This document shows, one piece after another, positions 34,333 through 42,843 of a stretch of DNA of 63,957 bases (its first letter is position 1; the number at the start of each line of letters is the position of its first letter). The DNA is taken from positions 1 to 63,957 of the forward strand of contig NZ_PVNB01000022.1 in NCBI RefSeq assembly GCF_003001995.1. The letters run 5' to 3'. Under the pieces are notes generated by a model that made no database searches, was not told the origin of the DNA, and saw only the letters and a program-made list of their open reading frames with translations. Position numbers and translations under genes: made by a program. The stretch is from Orenia metallireducens. Lineage in GTDB: Bacteria; Bacillota; Halanaerobiia; Halobacteroidales; Halobacteroidaceae.

Positions 34333-34446
34333 TTTTAATGTAAAGAATAACTAATAAAGAACAAATAATAATTTAGAAGATAAAATTATAAAAAGAATTT
34401 ATGTTTGATTATTCATTGTTCATTATTATTTATTATTTGAACTTAT

Positions 34447-34522
34447 GGCGAAATAGCTCAGTCGGTAGAGCAGAGGATTGAAAATCCTCGTGTCCCCGGT
34501 TCAAGTCCGGGTTTTGCCACCA
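34447..34522 (+). tRNA. tRNA-Phe (anticodon GAA)
   Basis: Acceptor GGCGAAA with TTTTGCC, anticodon arm GAGGA-TTGAAAA-TCCTC, encoded CCA. The 110-base spacer before it is an AT-rich imperfect palindrome. Confidence 0.95.
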
Positions 34523-34534
34523 TTTCAATACTAT

Positions 34535-34610
34535 GCGAAAGTAGCTCAGTTGGTAGAGCATCTCGTTGCCAACGAGAAGGTCGCGAGTTCGAGTCTCGTC
34601 TTTCGCTCCA
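34535..34610 (+). tRNA. tRNA-Gly (anticodon GCC)
   Basis: Acceptor GCGAAAG with CTTTCGC, anticodon arm TCTCG-TTGCCAA-CGAGA, discriminator T, encoded CCA. Confidence 0.95.
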
Positions 34611-34699
34611 TCGAAAACCTTGGTTTAAATACGCAAGGTAGTTTTCGATGCTAGGTCATCGAGACCGTCGCATCTTTAACTGTTTTTTCAAAAAAGTAT

Positions 34700-34774
34700 G
34701 GCGGCATAGCCAAGTGGTAAGGCAGAGGACTGCAAATCCTTTACTCCCCAGTTCAAATCTGGGTGCCGCCTCCA
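34700..34774 (+). tRNA. tRNA-Cys (anticodon GCA)
   Basis: Acceptor GGCGGCA with TGCCGCC, anticodon loop CTGCAAA, encoded CCA. A hairpin TCGAAAACCTTG/CAAGGTAGTTTTCGA lies in the spacer before it (34611-34650). Confidence 0.95.
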
Positions 34775-34812
34775 TTAAAATGATTTAATTAAACATTTTG
34801 CCTAAGTATTAT

Positions 34813-34901
34813 GCCGAGGTGGCGGAATAGGCAGACGCACCGGACTTAAAATCCGGTGGGATTTAACTCCCGTGTCGGTTCGAGTCCGACCCTCGGTACC
34901 A
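34813..34901 (+). tRNA. tRNA-Leu (anticodon TAA)
   Basis: Acceptor GCCGAGG with CCTCGGT, anticodon arm CCGGA-CTTAAAA-TCCGG, long variable arm, encoded CCA. Confidence 0.95.
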
Positions 34902-34920
34902 CTTTTTAATTTAATATTGT

Positions 34921-34996
34921 GGGGATATAGCTCAGTTGGGAGAGCGTTACGTTGACATCGTAGAGGTCAGTGGTTCGAGACCGCTTATCCCCACCA
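34921..34996 (+). tRNA. tRNA-Val (anticodon GAC)
   Basis: Acceptor GGGGATA with TATCCCC, anticodon arm TTACG-TTGACAT-CGTAG, encoded CCA. It is the last gene of the array. Confidence 0.94.
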
Positions 34997-35004
34997 TTTA
35001 TTAC

Positions 35005-35036
35005 AACACTCAAAGAGGAGTGTTTTTTTTATTTTT
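35005..35036 (+). terminator. Terminator of the tRNA array
   Basis: AACACTC-AAAGA-GGAGTGTT followed by TTTTTTTTATTTTTTT. Confidence 0.9.
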
Positions 35037-35207
35037 TTGTAACAATATAATAATAAGGAACAAAAACAAAAAGATAATAAAAGGAGAATTAATTATTTTA
35101 ATGAAATATATTTAATAAATCATACTAACAATAAACATGACGTCCTATTAATAAATTAGAGAAGCTTAATATAAGCTAGTTCTAGAATAAGGAGGTTAAT
35201 TATAATT

Positions 35208-35783
35208 ATGGAATTAAATACAAATAAATTGGTAGCTAAAGCCTTAGAAGTAGCAGCTAGAGCTCATTATGGTGATATGAGAAAAGGCAAAGAAGAGGAT
35301 GTCCCTTATATTGTTCATCCTGTGGAAGTAGCTATGATTCTTCAAGAAAATGGAATTGAAGAAGATGTAATAGCTGCTGCTTTATTACATGATACCCTTG
35401 AAGATACAGAGTTAACAGAGAAAGACTTAAAAACTATCTTTAATGATAGAATAGCTGAGCTGGTTATAGGTGCTTCAGAAAAGTTAGAAGATAGAGATAA
35501 TACTCCGTGGGAAGAAAGAAAAGAACATACAATTAATTATTTAAAAACTATCAATGATATTGATATAAAGTATATTGCTTGTGCTGATAAATTAGCCAAT
35601 ATTAGAAGTATGATTAGAGATTATGATGAGATTGGTGATGAGCTTTGGAGTATATTTAATAGAGGCTATGAGAAGCAGAAGTGGTATTATGAGAGCTTAG
35701 TTGAAAGTTTAGTCCAACTTAAGGGGATTAAGATGTATGAGCAGTTTAAGTTAGCTGTTAAATATCTCTTTTCTCAAGAATAA
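35208..35783 (+). CDS. HD-domain phosphohydrolase, small alarmone hydrolase (SAH)-like
   Basis: A 191-residue single-domain protein with the SpoT/RelA-type HD order: YIVHPVEVAMIL, AAALLHDTLEDT (HDxxED) and ACADKLANIRSM (the last metal-binding Asp and the NxR pattern). No synthetase or TGS/ACT domain is present. Such proteins usually hydrolyse (p)ppGpp, but other nucleotides are possible. RBS AAGGAGG is about ten bases before ATG. It sits directly behind the tRNA array with its own untranslated region. Confidence 0.8.
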   Translation: MELNTNKLVAKALEVAARAHYGDMRKGKEEDVPYIVHPVEVAMILQENGIEEDVIAAALLHDTLEDTELTEKDLKTIFNDRIAELVIGASEKLEDRDNTPWEERKEHTINYLKTINDIDIKYIACADKLANIRSMIRDYDEIGDELWSIFNRGYEKQKWYYESLVESLVQLKGIKMYEQFKLAVKYLFSQE

Positions 35784-35816
35784 GGGATAACTATTAATTT
35801 TTAATAGTTAAAGGTG

Positions 35817-35848
35817 AGCATGCTCTAGCAAAAGAGTGTGCTTTTACT
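35817..35848 (+). terminator. Terminator after the HD gene
   Basis: AGCATGCTCT pairs with AGAGTGTGCT (wobble) around AGCAAA, followed by TTTTACTTT. Confidence 0.7.
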
Positions 35849-35858
35849 TTCTAATATA

Positions 35859-35887
35859 TTGACAAAAGCAAATATTATCTGTATAAT
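35859..35887 (+). promoter_or_regulatory. Promoter upstream of the nitroreductase gene
   Basis: TTGACA (35859-35864) and TATAAT (35882-35887) with a 17-base spacer. The leader would be about 240 bases and contains a GTAAC/GTTAC hairpin near 35987 without a convincing T-run. No known riboswitch was recognised in it. Confidence 0.75.
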
Positions 35888-36135
35888 TATACCGTGTTGA
35901 TAGAGTAAAATTTTCATTATTTACCTAATTAAAGCTAGGTGGTTATGAAGAGATTAAATTTTTTTAATTAAATTGTAACAAAAAAAGTTACAGTTATAAT
36001 TTATTTGATTTAAATAGAATAAGATTTAAGAATTTTTGTTAATCTAGTAGTATGTGTTACTAGTTTTACACACTAATCTTACTTAGTTTATTATAAGTTT
36101 ATATAGTAAAAGATAATATAAAGGGGATGAAAATT

Positions 36136-36654
36136 ATGGAATTTTTACAATTGGCTAAAAAGAGATATTCAGCAAGAAAGTATAGTTCTAAAAAGGTTGA
36201 AGAGGAGAAGTTACTTAAAATATTGGAAGCAGGTAGGGTTGCTCCTACAGCAACAAATGGTCAGCCTCAACGTCTTGTTGTAGTACAGCAAGAAGATGGG
36301 CTAAATAAACTAAAAAAAGGAGCAAAAATATTTGGTGCACCCTTAGCTATTATAGTCTGTGCAGATCATGATAAGACTTGGAAGAGACCCTTTGACAATA
36401 TGGATACTGCAGATATTGATGCCAGTATAGTTACTGACCATATGATGCTGCAAGCTACAGAGCTTGGACTTGGAAGTGTATGGGTCTGTTACTTTGACCC
36501 AGAAGTTATAAGAGCAGAGTTTAATATTCCAGAAAATATTGAACCTATCAATATTCTAGTTATAGGCTATGCAGAAGGAGAAGAGGCATCTTCAGATAGA
36601 CATGATCAAGCTAGAAATCCTTTAGAAGAGACAGTCTACTATGAAAGCTTTTAA
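36136..36654 (+). CDS. Nitroreductase family protein
   Basis: A 172-residue FMN-dependent oxidoreductase. RYSARKYSSKKV at the N-terminus, APTATNGQPQRLVVVQ (FMN phosphate site), DHMMLQATELGLGSVWVCYF and the C-terminal INILVIGYAEGE are the family pattern. It is of the short single-domain kind found in anaerobes. An in-frame ATG nine bases upstream overlaps the RBS GGGGATGA, so ATG 36136 is preferred. An iron-sulfur flavoprotein gene follows, so both may serve redox detoxification. Confidence 0.88.
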   Translation: MEFLQLAKKRYSARKYSSKKVEEEKLLKILEAGRVAPTATNGQPQRLVVVQQEDGLNKLKKGAKIFGAPLAIIVCADHDKTWKRPFDNMDTADIDASIVTDHMMLQATELGLGSVWVCYFDPEVIRAEFNIPENIEPINILVIGYAEGEEASSDRHDQARNPLEETVYYESF

Positions 36655-36803
36655 AGGTTTGCTATGATAAATTCAGAGGTTTAAGATAAAATATAACTTG
36701 GTATATTCAGATTTTTAATGTGGATTAAGACATTGATCAGTTTAGTTATAACTATGGCTTAATTAAGTTATAGATAAAAACTATATAAATGGAGGTAGAA
36801 TTT

Positions 36804-37439
36804 ATGAAAGTAGTAGCTTTTAATGGAAGTCCTAATCAAGAAGGAAACACTTATCATGGACTAAAAATAGTTGCTGATGAGCTTAATCAAGAGGGAATAG
36901 AAACAGAGATTATTCAGGTAGGTAATAAGACAATTAGAGGTTGTATCCACTGTAATCAATGTGCTAAAAATAAAGATGAAAGATGTGTACTACCAAATGA
37001 TGAGGTTAATCAGTGGATTCAGAAGATGAAAGAGGCAGATGGGGTGCTGTTAGGCTCACCAGTACATTATTCAGCAATTGCAGGTACTATGAAATCATTT
37101 TTGGATAGAGCTTTTTATGTAATAGGTGTCAATGATAGTATGTTAAGGCATAAAGTCGGTGCAGCAATTGTAGCGGTAAGGCGATCAGGGGGGCTACCGA
37201 CCTTTAATCAATTAAACAACTATATTAATTACTCAGAAATGTTAATGCCAACCTCAAATTATTGGAATGTTACCCATGGTACACGACCTGGGCAAGCTTT
37301 AGAGGATAAAGAGGGTGTACAGATTATGAGAGTACTTGGAAAGAATATGGCTTGGCTTATGAAGTTAGTTGAGAATGGAAAAGATAAAATTCCAGCACCA
37401 GAAAGGGAATCAAAAACCTTTATGAACTTTATTAGATAA
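36804..37439 (+). CDS. NAD(P)H-dependent FMN reductase / iron-sulfur flavoprotein-like
   Basis: A 211-residue flavodoxin-fold protein. FNGSPNQEGNTYHGL is the FMN phosphate loop, LGSPVHYSAIAGTMKSFLDR binds the ring, and CIHCNQCAKNKDERCVLPND is a compact Cys motif like that holding a 4Fe-4S cluster in iron-sulfur flavoproteins. The Cys pattern C-x2-C-x2-C-x7-C is complete. RBS GGAGGT precedes ATG 36804; the in-frame ATG at 36789 includes that site. The electron partner is unknown. Confidence 0.85.
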   Translation: MKVVAFNGSPNQEGNTYHGLKIVADELNQEGIETEIIQVGNKTIRGCIHCNQCAKNKDERCVLPNDEVNQWIQKMKEADGVLLGSPVHYSAIAGTMKSFLDRAFYVIGVNDSMLRHKVGAAIVAVRRSGGLPTFNQLNNYINYSEMLMPTSNYWNVTHGTRPGQALEDKEGVQIMRVLGKNMAWLMKLVENGKDKIPAPERESKTFMNFIR

Positions 37440-37540
37440 GTATGATTGATATTATCATCAAAGCCACTTCCTTTAGCAGTATATAAGTACTAAAAATAAC
37501 ATATAATATTATAGATTTGATTTTCTAAGGGAGTGGTACA

Positions 37541-38434
37541 ATGCCTATAATTGAAATAGGTACTAGTCGTTATGCTGAGTGTTTAAGACAGAGATTAGAT
37601 TTTGAATTAGAGTTTTTAAAAGAGGATGGTATCATAATTGAGATAGATGAGTTTGGTCATGGAGATCTCTGTATATTTACCTGTAAATGTTCTTTTGCTA
37701 AGGGTGAGCTAGATAATCTCTTTACTATATTTAAGGAATATATTGCAAATGCCTTATCAGATGTGATAATTAATGATTTAGAAGAAGAAATATTGATAAA
37801 AATATTAAAGAGTAACTATAAAGATTTCTCCAAGCAGGAACGAAAAGAGATTTTAAAAATGGCAATAGACCGATTGAACTTTTTAGTCTCTAAGGAGGAA
37901 GAAGATATAATCTCTAAAATACAACGTAAAAATCGTATCTTACTAGAGATTTTAGATTATTTAGAAGAGACCAATGAGATTACTTTAGAAGGGTTTATTC
38001 GCTTTAGACTAAGAGATTATTTAACTGAACTAGAAGTTGCTATTGATAGGGCGGTAGAAGATTTTGTGGTAGAGAAGGAATATGAAGAGTTTATACATTT
38101 ATTAAAATATTTTATAGATAGTCAAGAGGCAAAGAATAAATTAATTCATGTAGTAAAGATCAATAATGGCCATTTTAAGCTATTAGACCAAGATGAAAGG
38201 CTTGTGGAGAATACATATTTAGATGAACATATCTTAAATATGGTCGATTGTGAGTTGGATTATGAAGACTTATTGATTAGTGCTTTAATTACTGCTGCTC
38301 CTGAAGAGATTATTCTCCATTTTAAAGAGCCAATCTCTTTGTTAAAGACCTTACAGAATGTATTTACTGATAAGATATCTATCTGTTTAGGCTGTAAGTA
38401 CTGCAAAATAGATAAATTTAATGAATCTGAATAA
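37541..38434 (+). CDS. ytxC: YtxC-like sporulation protein
   Basis: A 297-residue cytoplasmic protein with the YtxC pattern: FIRFRLRDYLTELEVAIDRA and VVEKEYEEFIHLLKYFIDSQ in the middle. Its place upstream of thrS matches the Bacillus subtilis ytxC-ytxB-thrS order, which supports the call. The molecular role is unknown even in Bacillus. The C-terminus has CLGCKYC, an unusual Cys pair motif. The ATG follows AAGGGAGTGG. Confidence 0.72.
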   Translation: MPIIEIGTSRYAECLRQRLDFELEFLKEDGIIIEIDEFGHGDLCIFTCKCSFAKGELDNLFTIFKEYIANALSDVIINDLEEEILIKILKSNYKDFSKQERKEILKMAIDRLNFLVSKEEEDIISKIQRKNRILLEILDYLEETNEITLEGFIRFRLRDYLTELEVAIDRAVEDFVVEKEYEEFIHLLKYFIDSQEAKNKLIHVVKINNGHFKLLDQDERLVENTYLDEHILNMVDCELDYEDLLISALITAAPEEIILHFKEPISLLKTLQNVFTDKISICLGCKYCKIDKFNESE

Positions 38435-38439
38435 AGACC

Positions 38440-38468
38440 TTGTCAAATTAAAGATCAAATTGTATAAT
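38440..38468 (+). promoter_or_regulatory. Promoter of the DUF445 gene
   Basis: TTGTCA (38440-38445) and TATAAT (38463-38468), 17-base spacer, just after the ytxC stop. Confidence 0.65.
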
Positions 38469-38502
38469 TATAATTGATTTTATCAGAAGGCGAGGGATAT
38501 AT

Positions 38503-39102
38503 ATGGCTTGGAAACTTACATTTTTACCGATTATTGGAGCTTTAATCGGCTGGATTACCAATTATTTAGCTATCAAGCTACTCTTTAAACCATATGAACC
38601 TGTTAAAATACCTTTATTAAATTTTCAATTACAGGGAATACTACCAAAAAGGCGTGAAGAGTTGGCTAAAAAGGTTGGAGAGATTGTAGAAAAAGATTTA
38701 CTTCCTAAAGAGGAGTTAGAGAGGGAATTAGCAGGTCTAGAGGTAAAAGATGATATTAAAGAGGCTATTGTAAGAATAATTGATGAAAAAGCTGAGAAGA
38801 AGATACCTCCATTTATTCCTGATAATTTTAAGGTGATGATTATAAACTTCTTAAAAGAGATGGTCAATAAGGATTTAGATCCATATCTTGATCAACTTAT
38901 GGATAAATTTAAAGACAAGGTTGTAAATGAGGTTGATATAGCTAAATTAGTAGAAGCAGAGATTGGTAATTTTGAAATGAAAGAATTAGAAGAGTTAGCA
39001 CTAGAAGTTGCTAGTAAAGAATTAAAACACATTGAGGTTTTAGGAGCCATTTTAGGCTTTATAGTTGGAATTGGACAAGCATTAATTGTAGCTAATTTCT
39101 AA
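38503..39102 (+). CDS. DUF445 family membrane protein
   Basis: A 199-residue protein with the DUF445 start LPIIGALIGWITNYLAIKLL then FKPYEPVKI, followed by LQGILPKRREELAKKVGEIV. A charged helical middle and a C-terminal TM segment (HIEVLGAILGFIVGIGQALI) follow, so both ends lie in the membrane. It is shorter than the usual 370-residue Bacillus YheB form. The function of the family is not known; sporulation links exist for some members. The RBS is weak (GGCGAGGG). Confidence 0.8.
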   Translation: MAWKLTFLPIIGALIGWITNYLAIKLLFKPYEPVKIPLLNFQLQGILPKRREELAKKVGEIVEKDLLPKEELERELAGLEVKDDIKEAIVRIIDEKAEKKIPPFIPDNFKVMIINFLKEMVNKDLDPYLDQLMDKFKDKVVNEVDIAKLVEAEIGNFEMKELEELALEVASKELKHIEVLGAILGFIVGIGQALIVANF

Positions 39103-39109
39103 ATTTAAC

Positions 39110-39138
39110 TTGACAGCAAAATTAATTATACGTATAAT
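39110..39138 (+). promoter_or_regulatory. Promoter of the thrS T-box transcript
   Basis: TTGACA (39110-39115) and TATAAT (39133-39138) with a 17-base spacer. Confidence 0.85.
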
Positions 39139-39149
39139 TTTAATAAGAT

Positions 39150-39430
39150 AATAGAATTAAAAAAACTATGAAGAGGACGAGTAAGTTAAAGATTTTCTTA
39201 ACAGAGAATGGAGATTATCAGCTGGAAGTCTCCTAAGAATATTTAACCCAAAACCACCTCTGAGTTGACACCTGAACCTTAAAGATAAGTATTAGGGTGC
39301 TCCGGTAAAAGCCGTTATCTTAAAATGAGCGAAATTTATCTATTCTCTATGTTCTTTAGGGGTAGTATGAATTTAATTAGAGTGGAACCACGAATCCTAC
39401 GTCTCTAAATTTAGAGATGGGGATTTTTTG
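39150..39430 (+). ncRNA. T-box leader of thrS
   Basis: The T-box sequence AGAGTGGAACCACG lies at 39379-39392. The terminator AATCCTACGTCTCTA/TAGAGATGGGGATT with a T6 run lies at 39393-39428. Stem I starts around GAAGAGGACGAG and closes with CCTCT near 39257. The codon just 5' of that arm is ACC (39253-39258 reads ACCACC), consistent with a threonine specifier. Uncharged tRNA-Thr should prevent termination. Confidence 0.88.
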
Positions 39431-39439
39431 TTTTTTGTA

Positions 39440-39816
39440 GTTGTTTATTTATGGTAAAAAACAAATATATTTGTTTTTTATAATTAGGGTGGTATACTTG
39501 ATACTTTCATTTTGAAAAGTTAGTAAACTTTCTTAGGTTGCGCCTAAGGGCGCCTTACTTTTGGCATTGCCCCAAAAGTAAGCAAAAAGTCTAGAAAAGA
39601 ATTAAAACTCACTACGCAATCAACATTTATTGAAGTTAATAATTTTTAGTGTTCTAATTCAAAAATTATATTGTTATTATTATTTATTTAGAATACTTGC
39701 TTCGTTCAAACAATAATTCTTTTCGCCTCTAAAGACTTTAAATATTAAACCAACAATGTCTTATTAGCTATTTTAAGTATCATTTTAATACAACTAATAT
39801 ATAAGGAGGAATAAAA
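39440..39816. other. Long spacer between the thrS T-box terminator and thrS
   Basis: About 390 bases separate the T-box terminator from thrS, which is unusually long. Most of it (39540-39746) is an inverted copy of the nested dispersed element. AAACAAATATATTTGTTTTTTAT at 39460-39481 is a further palindrome. No gene is seen. Confidence 0.7.
39540..39746 (-). repeat. Nested dispersed structured element (inverted copy)
   Basis: Read on the minus strand: TTTAAAGTC, AATTATTGTTTGAACGAAGC, AT-rich DNA, AGTGAGTTTTAATTCTTTTC then TAGAC, and hairpin CTTACTTTTGG-GGCAATG-CCAAAAGTAAG (39554-39582), then a second hairpin TTAGG/CCTAA. It aligns block by block with the forward copy at 24340-24537. Confidence 0.65.
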
Positions 39817-41730
39817 ATGAGTCAAGTAAAAGTTACTTTACCAGATGGTTCAAGTCGGGGGTATGAACAAGGAACTACAGTCAAGGATGTTGCCTTTGAT
39901 ATTGGTTCTCGACTAGGAAGGGCTTCGATAGCAGGAAAGATCAATGGAGAGGCTGTTGATATATCTTATAAAATAGAAGAGGATGTAGATTTAGAGCTGA
40001 TTACTCTTGGGTCTGATGAAGGATTAGAGGTTTATCGTCATACTGCTGCTCATGTTTTGGCTCAAGCGGTAAAGAGCTTATATAAAGATGTTAAGTTGGC
40101 AATAGGACCTACAATTGCTGATGGTTTCTATTATGACTTTGATATGGAAGAGAGATTATCGGAAGATGATTTTGATAAGATTGAAAAAGAGATGAAGAAG
40201 ATTATCAATGAAAAGAATGAGATTGAACGAAAAGTAGTCTCTAAAGAAGAAGCAATTAAGGTGATGAAGGAGCTAGGCGAAGATTACAAGGTAGAGTTGA
40301 TTGAAGACCTAGATGATGAGACTGTAACTTTATATACTCAAGGTGAATTTACAGACTTATGCCGTGGACCTCATCTACCATCAACAGGTAAGCTTAAGAA
40401 TAATGCTTTTAAATTACTAAATGTAGCAGGAGCATATTGGCGAGGCGATGAGAATAATAAGATGCTACAGAGAGTCTATGCAACTGCTTTTTATAAGAAG
40501 GATGAGTTAGAAGAGCATTTAGAGAGACTAGAAGAAGCCAAGCAACGTGATCATAGAAAGTTAGGAAGAGAGTTAGACTTATTTAGTCTACAAGAAGAGG
40601 GGCCTGGATTCCCGTTCTTCCATCCAAAAGGTATGGTTTTGAGAAATCAATTAGTTAATTTTTGGAAAGAAGAGCATCGTAAGGCTGGATATGCAGAGAT
40701 TAAAACTCCAATCATCTTAAATCAGAGTTTATGGCAGCAATCTGGACACTGGGATCACTATCGAGATGATATGTACTTTACTAAGATTGATGATGGAGAT
40801 TATGCTGTTAAGCCAATGAACTGTCCTGGTGGTATTTTGGTCTATAAGCATAAAAAACATAGTTATCGAGAATTACCAATCAGAATGGCAGAGTTAGGGT
40901 TAGTTCACCGCCATGAATTATCAGGAGCTTTACATGGATTGATGAGAGTTAGAAACTTTACTCAAGATGATGCTCATATCTTCTGCTTACCTGATCAAAT
41001 TAAAGATGAATTAACAGGAGTTATTAAGTTAGTTGATAGGATTTATAGTGCTTTTGGTTTTAAGTATAAGGTAGAGTTAAGTACTAAACCAGAAAAAGCA
41101 ATGGGGTCTGATGAATTATGGGAAAGAGCAGAATCGGCTCTAGAAGAAGTAATTAAGGATAATGATTTAGATTATAAACTAAATCCTGGAGATGGAGCTT
41201 TCTATGGTCCAAAGATTGATTTCCATTTAGAAGATTGTTTAGGACGTACTTGGCAATGTGGGACTATTCAGCTTGATTTTCAAATGCCAGAGAGATTTGA
41301 TTTAAGTTATGTTGGTAGTGATGGTGAAGAACATAGACCTGTTATGATTCACCGTGCTATTTTAGGAAGTTTAGAACGTTTTATGGGAATTCTAATTGAG
41401 CACTATGCAGGGGCTTTTCCAACTTGGTTAGCACCAGTACAGGTTCAAATTATTCCTATTACAGATAATCATATTGATTATGCATATCGGGTTAAAGATC
41501 AATTGGCTAAAGAGGGAGTTAGAGTTGAAGTTGATGACCGTCAAGAGAAGGTTGGATACAAGATTAGAGAAGCACAGGTTCAACAGGTTCCTTATATGTT
41601 AATTGTTGGTGATAATGAAGTTGAAGATAAGACAGTATCTGTTAGACACCGTCGTGAGGGTGATATAGGTGCTGTTAAAATTGATAAGTTTAAAGAAGAT
41701 GTTGTAGAGGAGATTAAGAATAAAGAATAA
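39817..41730 (+). CDS. thrS: Threonyl-tRNA synthetase
   Basis: A 637-residue class II synthetase. An N-terminal TGS domain (KVTLPDGSSRGYEQGTTVKD) precedes the editing domain with HTAAHVLAQAV. In the catalytic core MNCPGGILVYKHKKHSYREL (motif 2 region), RVRNFTQDDAHIFC and motif 3 HRAILGSLERFMGILIEHYA are present. The C-terminal anticodon domain ends GAVKIDKFKEDVVEEIKN. Zinc ligands Cys (MNCPG) and the two His are in place. It charges tRNA-Thr. RBS AAGGAGGA precedes ATG. It is controlled by the T-box upstream. Confidence 0.97.
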   Translation: MSQVKVTLPDGSSRGYEQGTTVKDVAFDIGSRLGRASIAGKINGEAVDISYKIEEDVDLELITLGSDEGLEVYRHTAAHVLAQAVKSLYKDVKLAIGPTIADGFYYDFDMEERLSEDDFDKIEKEMKKIINEKNEIERKVVSKEEAIKVMKELGEDYKVELIEDLDDETVTLYTQGEFTDLCRGPHLPSTGKLKNNAFKLLNVAGAYWRGDENNKMLQRVYATAFYKKDELEEHLERLEEAKQRDHRKLGRELDLFSLQEEGPGFPFFHPKGMVLRNQLVNFWKEEHRKAGYAEIKTPIILNQSLWQQSGHWDHYRDDMYFTKIDDGDYAVKPMNCPGGILVYKHKKHSYRELPIRMAELGLVHRHELSGALHGLMRVRNFTQDDAHIFCLPDQIKDELTGVIKLVDRIYSAFGFKYKVELSTKPEKAMGSDELWERAESALEEVIKDNDLDYKLNPGDGAFYGPKIDFHLEDCLGRTWQCGTIQLDFQMPERFDLSYVGSDGEEHRPVMIHRAILGSLERFMGILIEHYAGAFPTWLAPVQVQIIPITDNHIDYAYRVKDQLAKEGVRVEVDDRQEKVGYKIREAQVQQVPYMLIVGDNEVEDKTVSVRHRREGDIGAVKIDKFKEDVVEEIKNKE

Positions 41731-41755
41731 GTTTAAATCAATAGTTAGATTTTAG

Positions 41756-41783
41756 AATCAGAGAACATTTTTGTTCTCTGATT
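41756..41783 (+). terminator. Hairpin after thrS
   Basis: AATCAGAGAAC and GTTCTCTGATT form a perfect 11-bp stem around ATTTTT; the following T-tract is weak. Confidence 0.75.
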
Positions 41784-41842
41784 CATATATTAATAAGGTC
41801 AATTATATACTAGTGGTAGGAGCTAAACTTAATAAATTTCAC

Positions 41843-41871
41843 TTGACACAATTTTTAATATATAGTATACT
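41843..41871 (+). promoter_or_regulatory. Promoter of the infC operon
   Basis: TTGACA (41843-41848) and TATACT (41866-41871) with a 17-base spacer. Confidence 0.8.
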
Positions 41872-41879
41872 GTTAAAGG

Positions 41880-42030
41880 AAAACAAAGCAGAAGTCATCC
41901 GCTTCTCACCTAGAGAATAGAGTCTTTGGGTTAATAGAGTTAGACATATTAGTGCTTTAATTTATGATATTAAGGTATTTTCATGTTTAAATCTGTCAGC
42001 GGGATGACCATATGGGGTCATCTTTTTTCT
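41880..42030 (+). ncRNA. L20-type autoregulatory leader of infC-rpmI-rplT
   Basis: The conserved 5' segment CAGAAGTCATCCGCTTCTCACC and the 3' GCGGGATGACC are complementary in part, as in the Bacillus infC leader. The leader ends in terminator GATGACC/GGGTCATC with TTTTTTC at 42003-42028. Ribosomal protein L20 is expected to stabilise the terminator. Confidence 0.8.
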
Positions 42031-42058
42031 TTTTTAAATTTTAGGAGGTGCATATAAA

Positions 42059-42574
42059 ATTAGTACGGATTTAAGAACTAATGAGCGAATTCGTGCTCGC
42101 GAAATCAGAGTTGTTGGTAATGATGGTGAGCAGATAGGAATTATGCCTTTAAAGCAGGCTTTAAGTATTGCTGAAGAGAAGACTTTAGATTTAGTAGAGG
42201 TAGCTCCTCAAGCTAAGCCACCAGTTTGTAAGATTATGGATTATGGTAAGTATAAGTATGAGCAAGCTAAAAAAGCTAAAGAGGCTAAAAAGAATCAAAA
42301 TATCATGAAGGTTAAAGAAGTCCAAATGAGTGTTAAGATTGAAGATCATGACTTCAATGTTAAAGTCAATATGGCAAAGAGATTCTTAGAAAATAAAGAT
42401 AAAGTTAAGGTTAGAATTCGCTTCCGAGGAAGAGAAATCGCACATAAAGACATTGCTTATGATTTAATGAAGAGGTTTGCAGAAGAGGTTAAAGATTTAG
42501 GTCAAGTATCTAGTGGACCAAGTATGGAAGGTAGACATATGTTAATGTTTATTACTCCAACAACTGATAAGTAA
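42059..42574 (+). CDS. infC: Translation initiation factor IF-3, with AUU start
   Basis: A 171-residue protein when read from ATT 42059: (M)[20 protein letters not shown] and on through [20 protein letters not shown], the IF-3 signature region, to [17 protein letters not shown] (42043-42048) lies ten bases before the ATT, and the conserved [12 protein letters not shown] would be lost with the first ATG at 42143. The AUU start is the classic IF-3 self-regulation device. IF-3 binds the 30S subunit and checks start codons. Confidence 0.93.
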   Translation: MSTDLRTNERIRAREIRVVGNDGEQIGIMPLKQALSIAEEKTLDLVEVAPQAKPPVCKIMDYGKYKYEQAKKAKEAKKNQNIMKVKEVQMSVKIEDHDFNVKVNMAKRFLENKDKVKVRIRFRGREIAHKDIAYDLMKRFAEEVKDLGQVSSGPSMEGRHMLMFITPTTDK

Positions 42575-42620
42575 TCTCTTAGTGATTGTTGCAAATAACC
42601 GAGAGGAGGAAATAATAGAT

Positions 42621-42818
42621 ATGGGTAAAATGAAGACAAGAAAAGCAGTAAAGAAGAGATTCAAGAAGACTGGAACAGGTAAATTTAAGAAAACTAAAGC
42701 TTTTGCTCAGCACATCATGACTAAAAAAAGTTCTAAGAGAAAAAGAAACTTCAGAAAAGGTGAAGTAGCAGCTAAAGCAGATGAAAAGAGAATTGCAAGA
42801 GCATTACCATACGAATAG
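42621..42818 (+). CDS. rpmI: Ribosomal protein L35 (bL35)
   Basis: A 65-residue basic protein starting [20 protein letters not shown], with the bL35 pattern [23 protein letters not shown] 42621 follows GAGGAGG by ten bases; the frame is open further upstream, but no RBS fits there. It lies between infC and rplT in the universal order. Confidence 0.96.
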   Translation: MGKMKTRKAVKKRFKKTGTGKFKKTKAFAQHIMTKKSSKRKRNFRKGEVAAKADEKRIARALPYE

Positions 42819-42843
42819 AGAGAAAGATTAAGGAGGAAATATA

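Noticed and set aside
35888-36135. Riboswitch in the long leader of the nitroreductase gene
   Set aside because: No FMN or other known core motifs; the GTAAC/GTTAC hairpin has no proper T-run.
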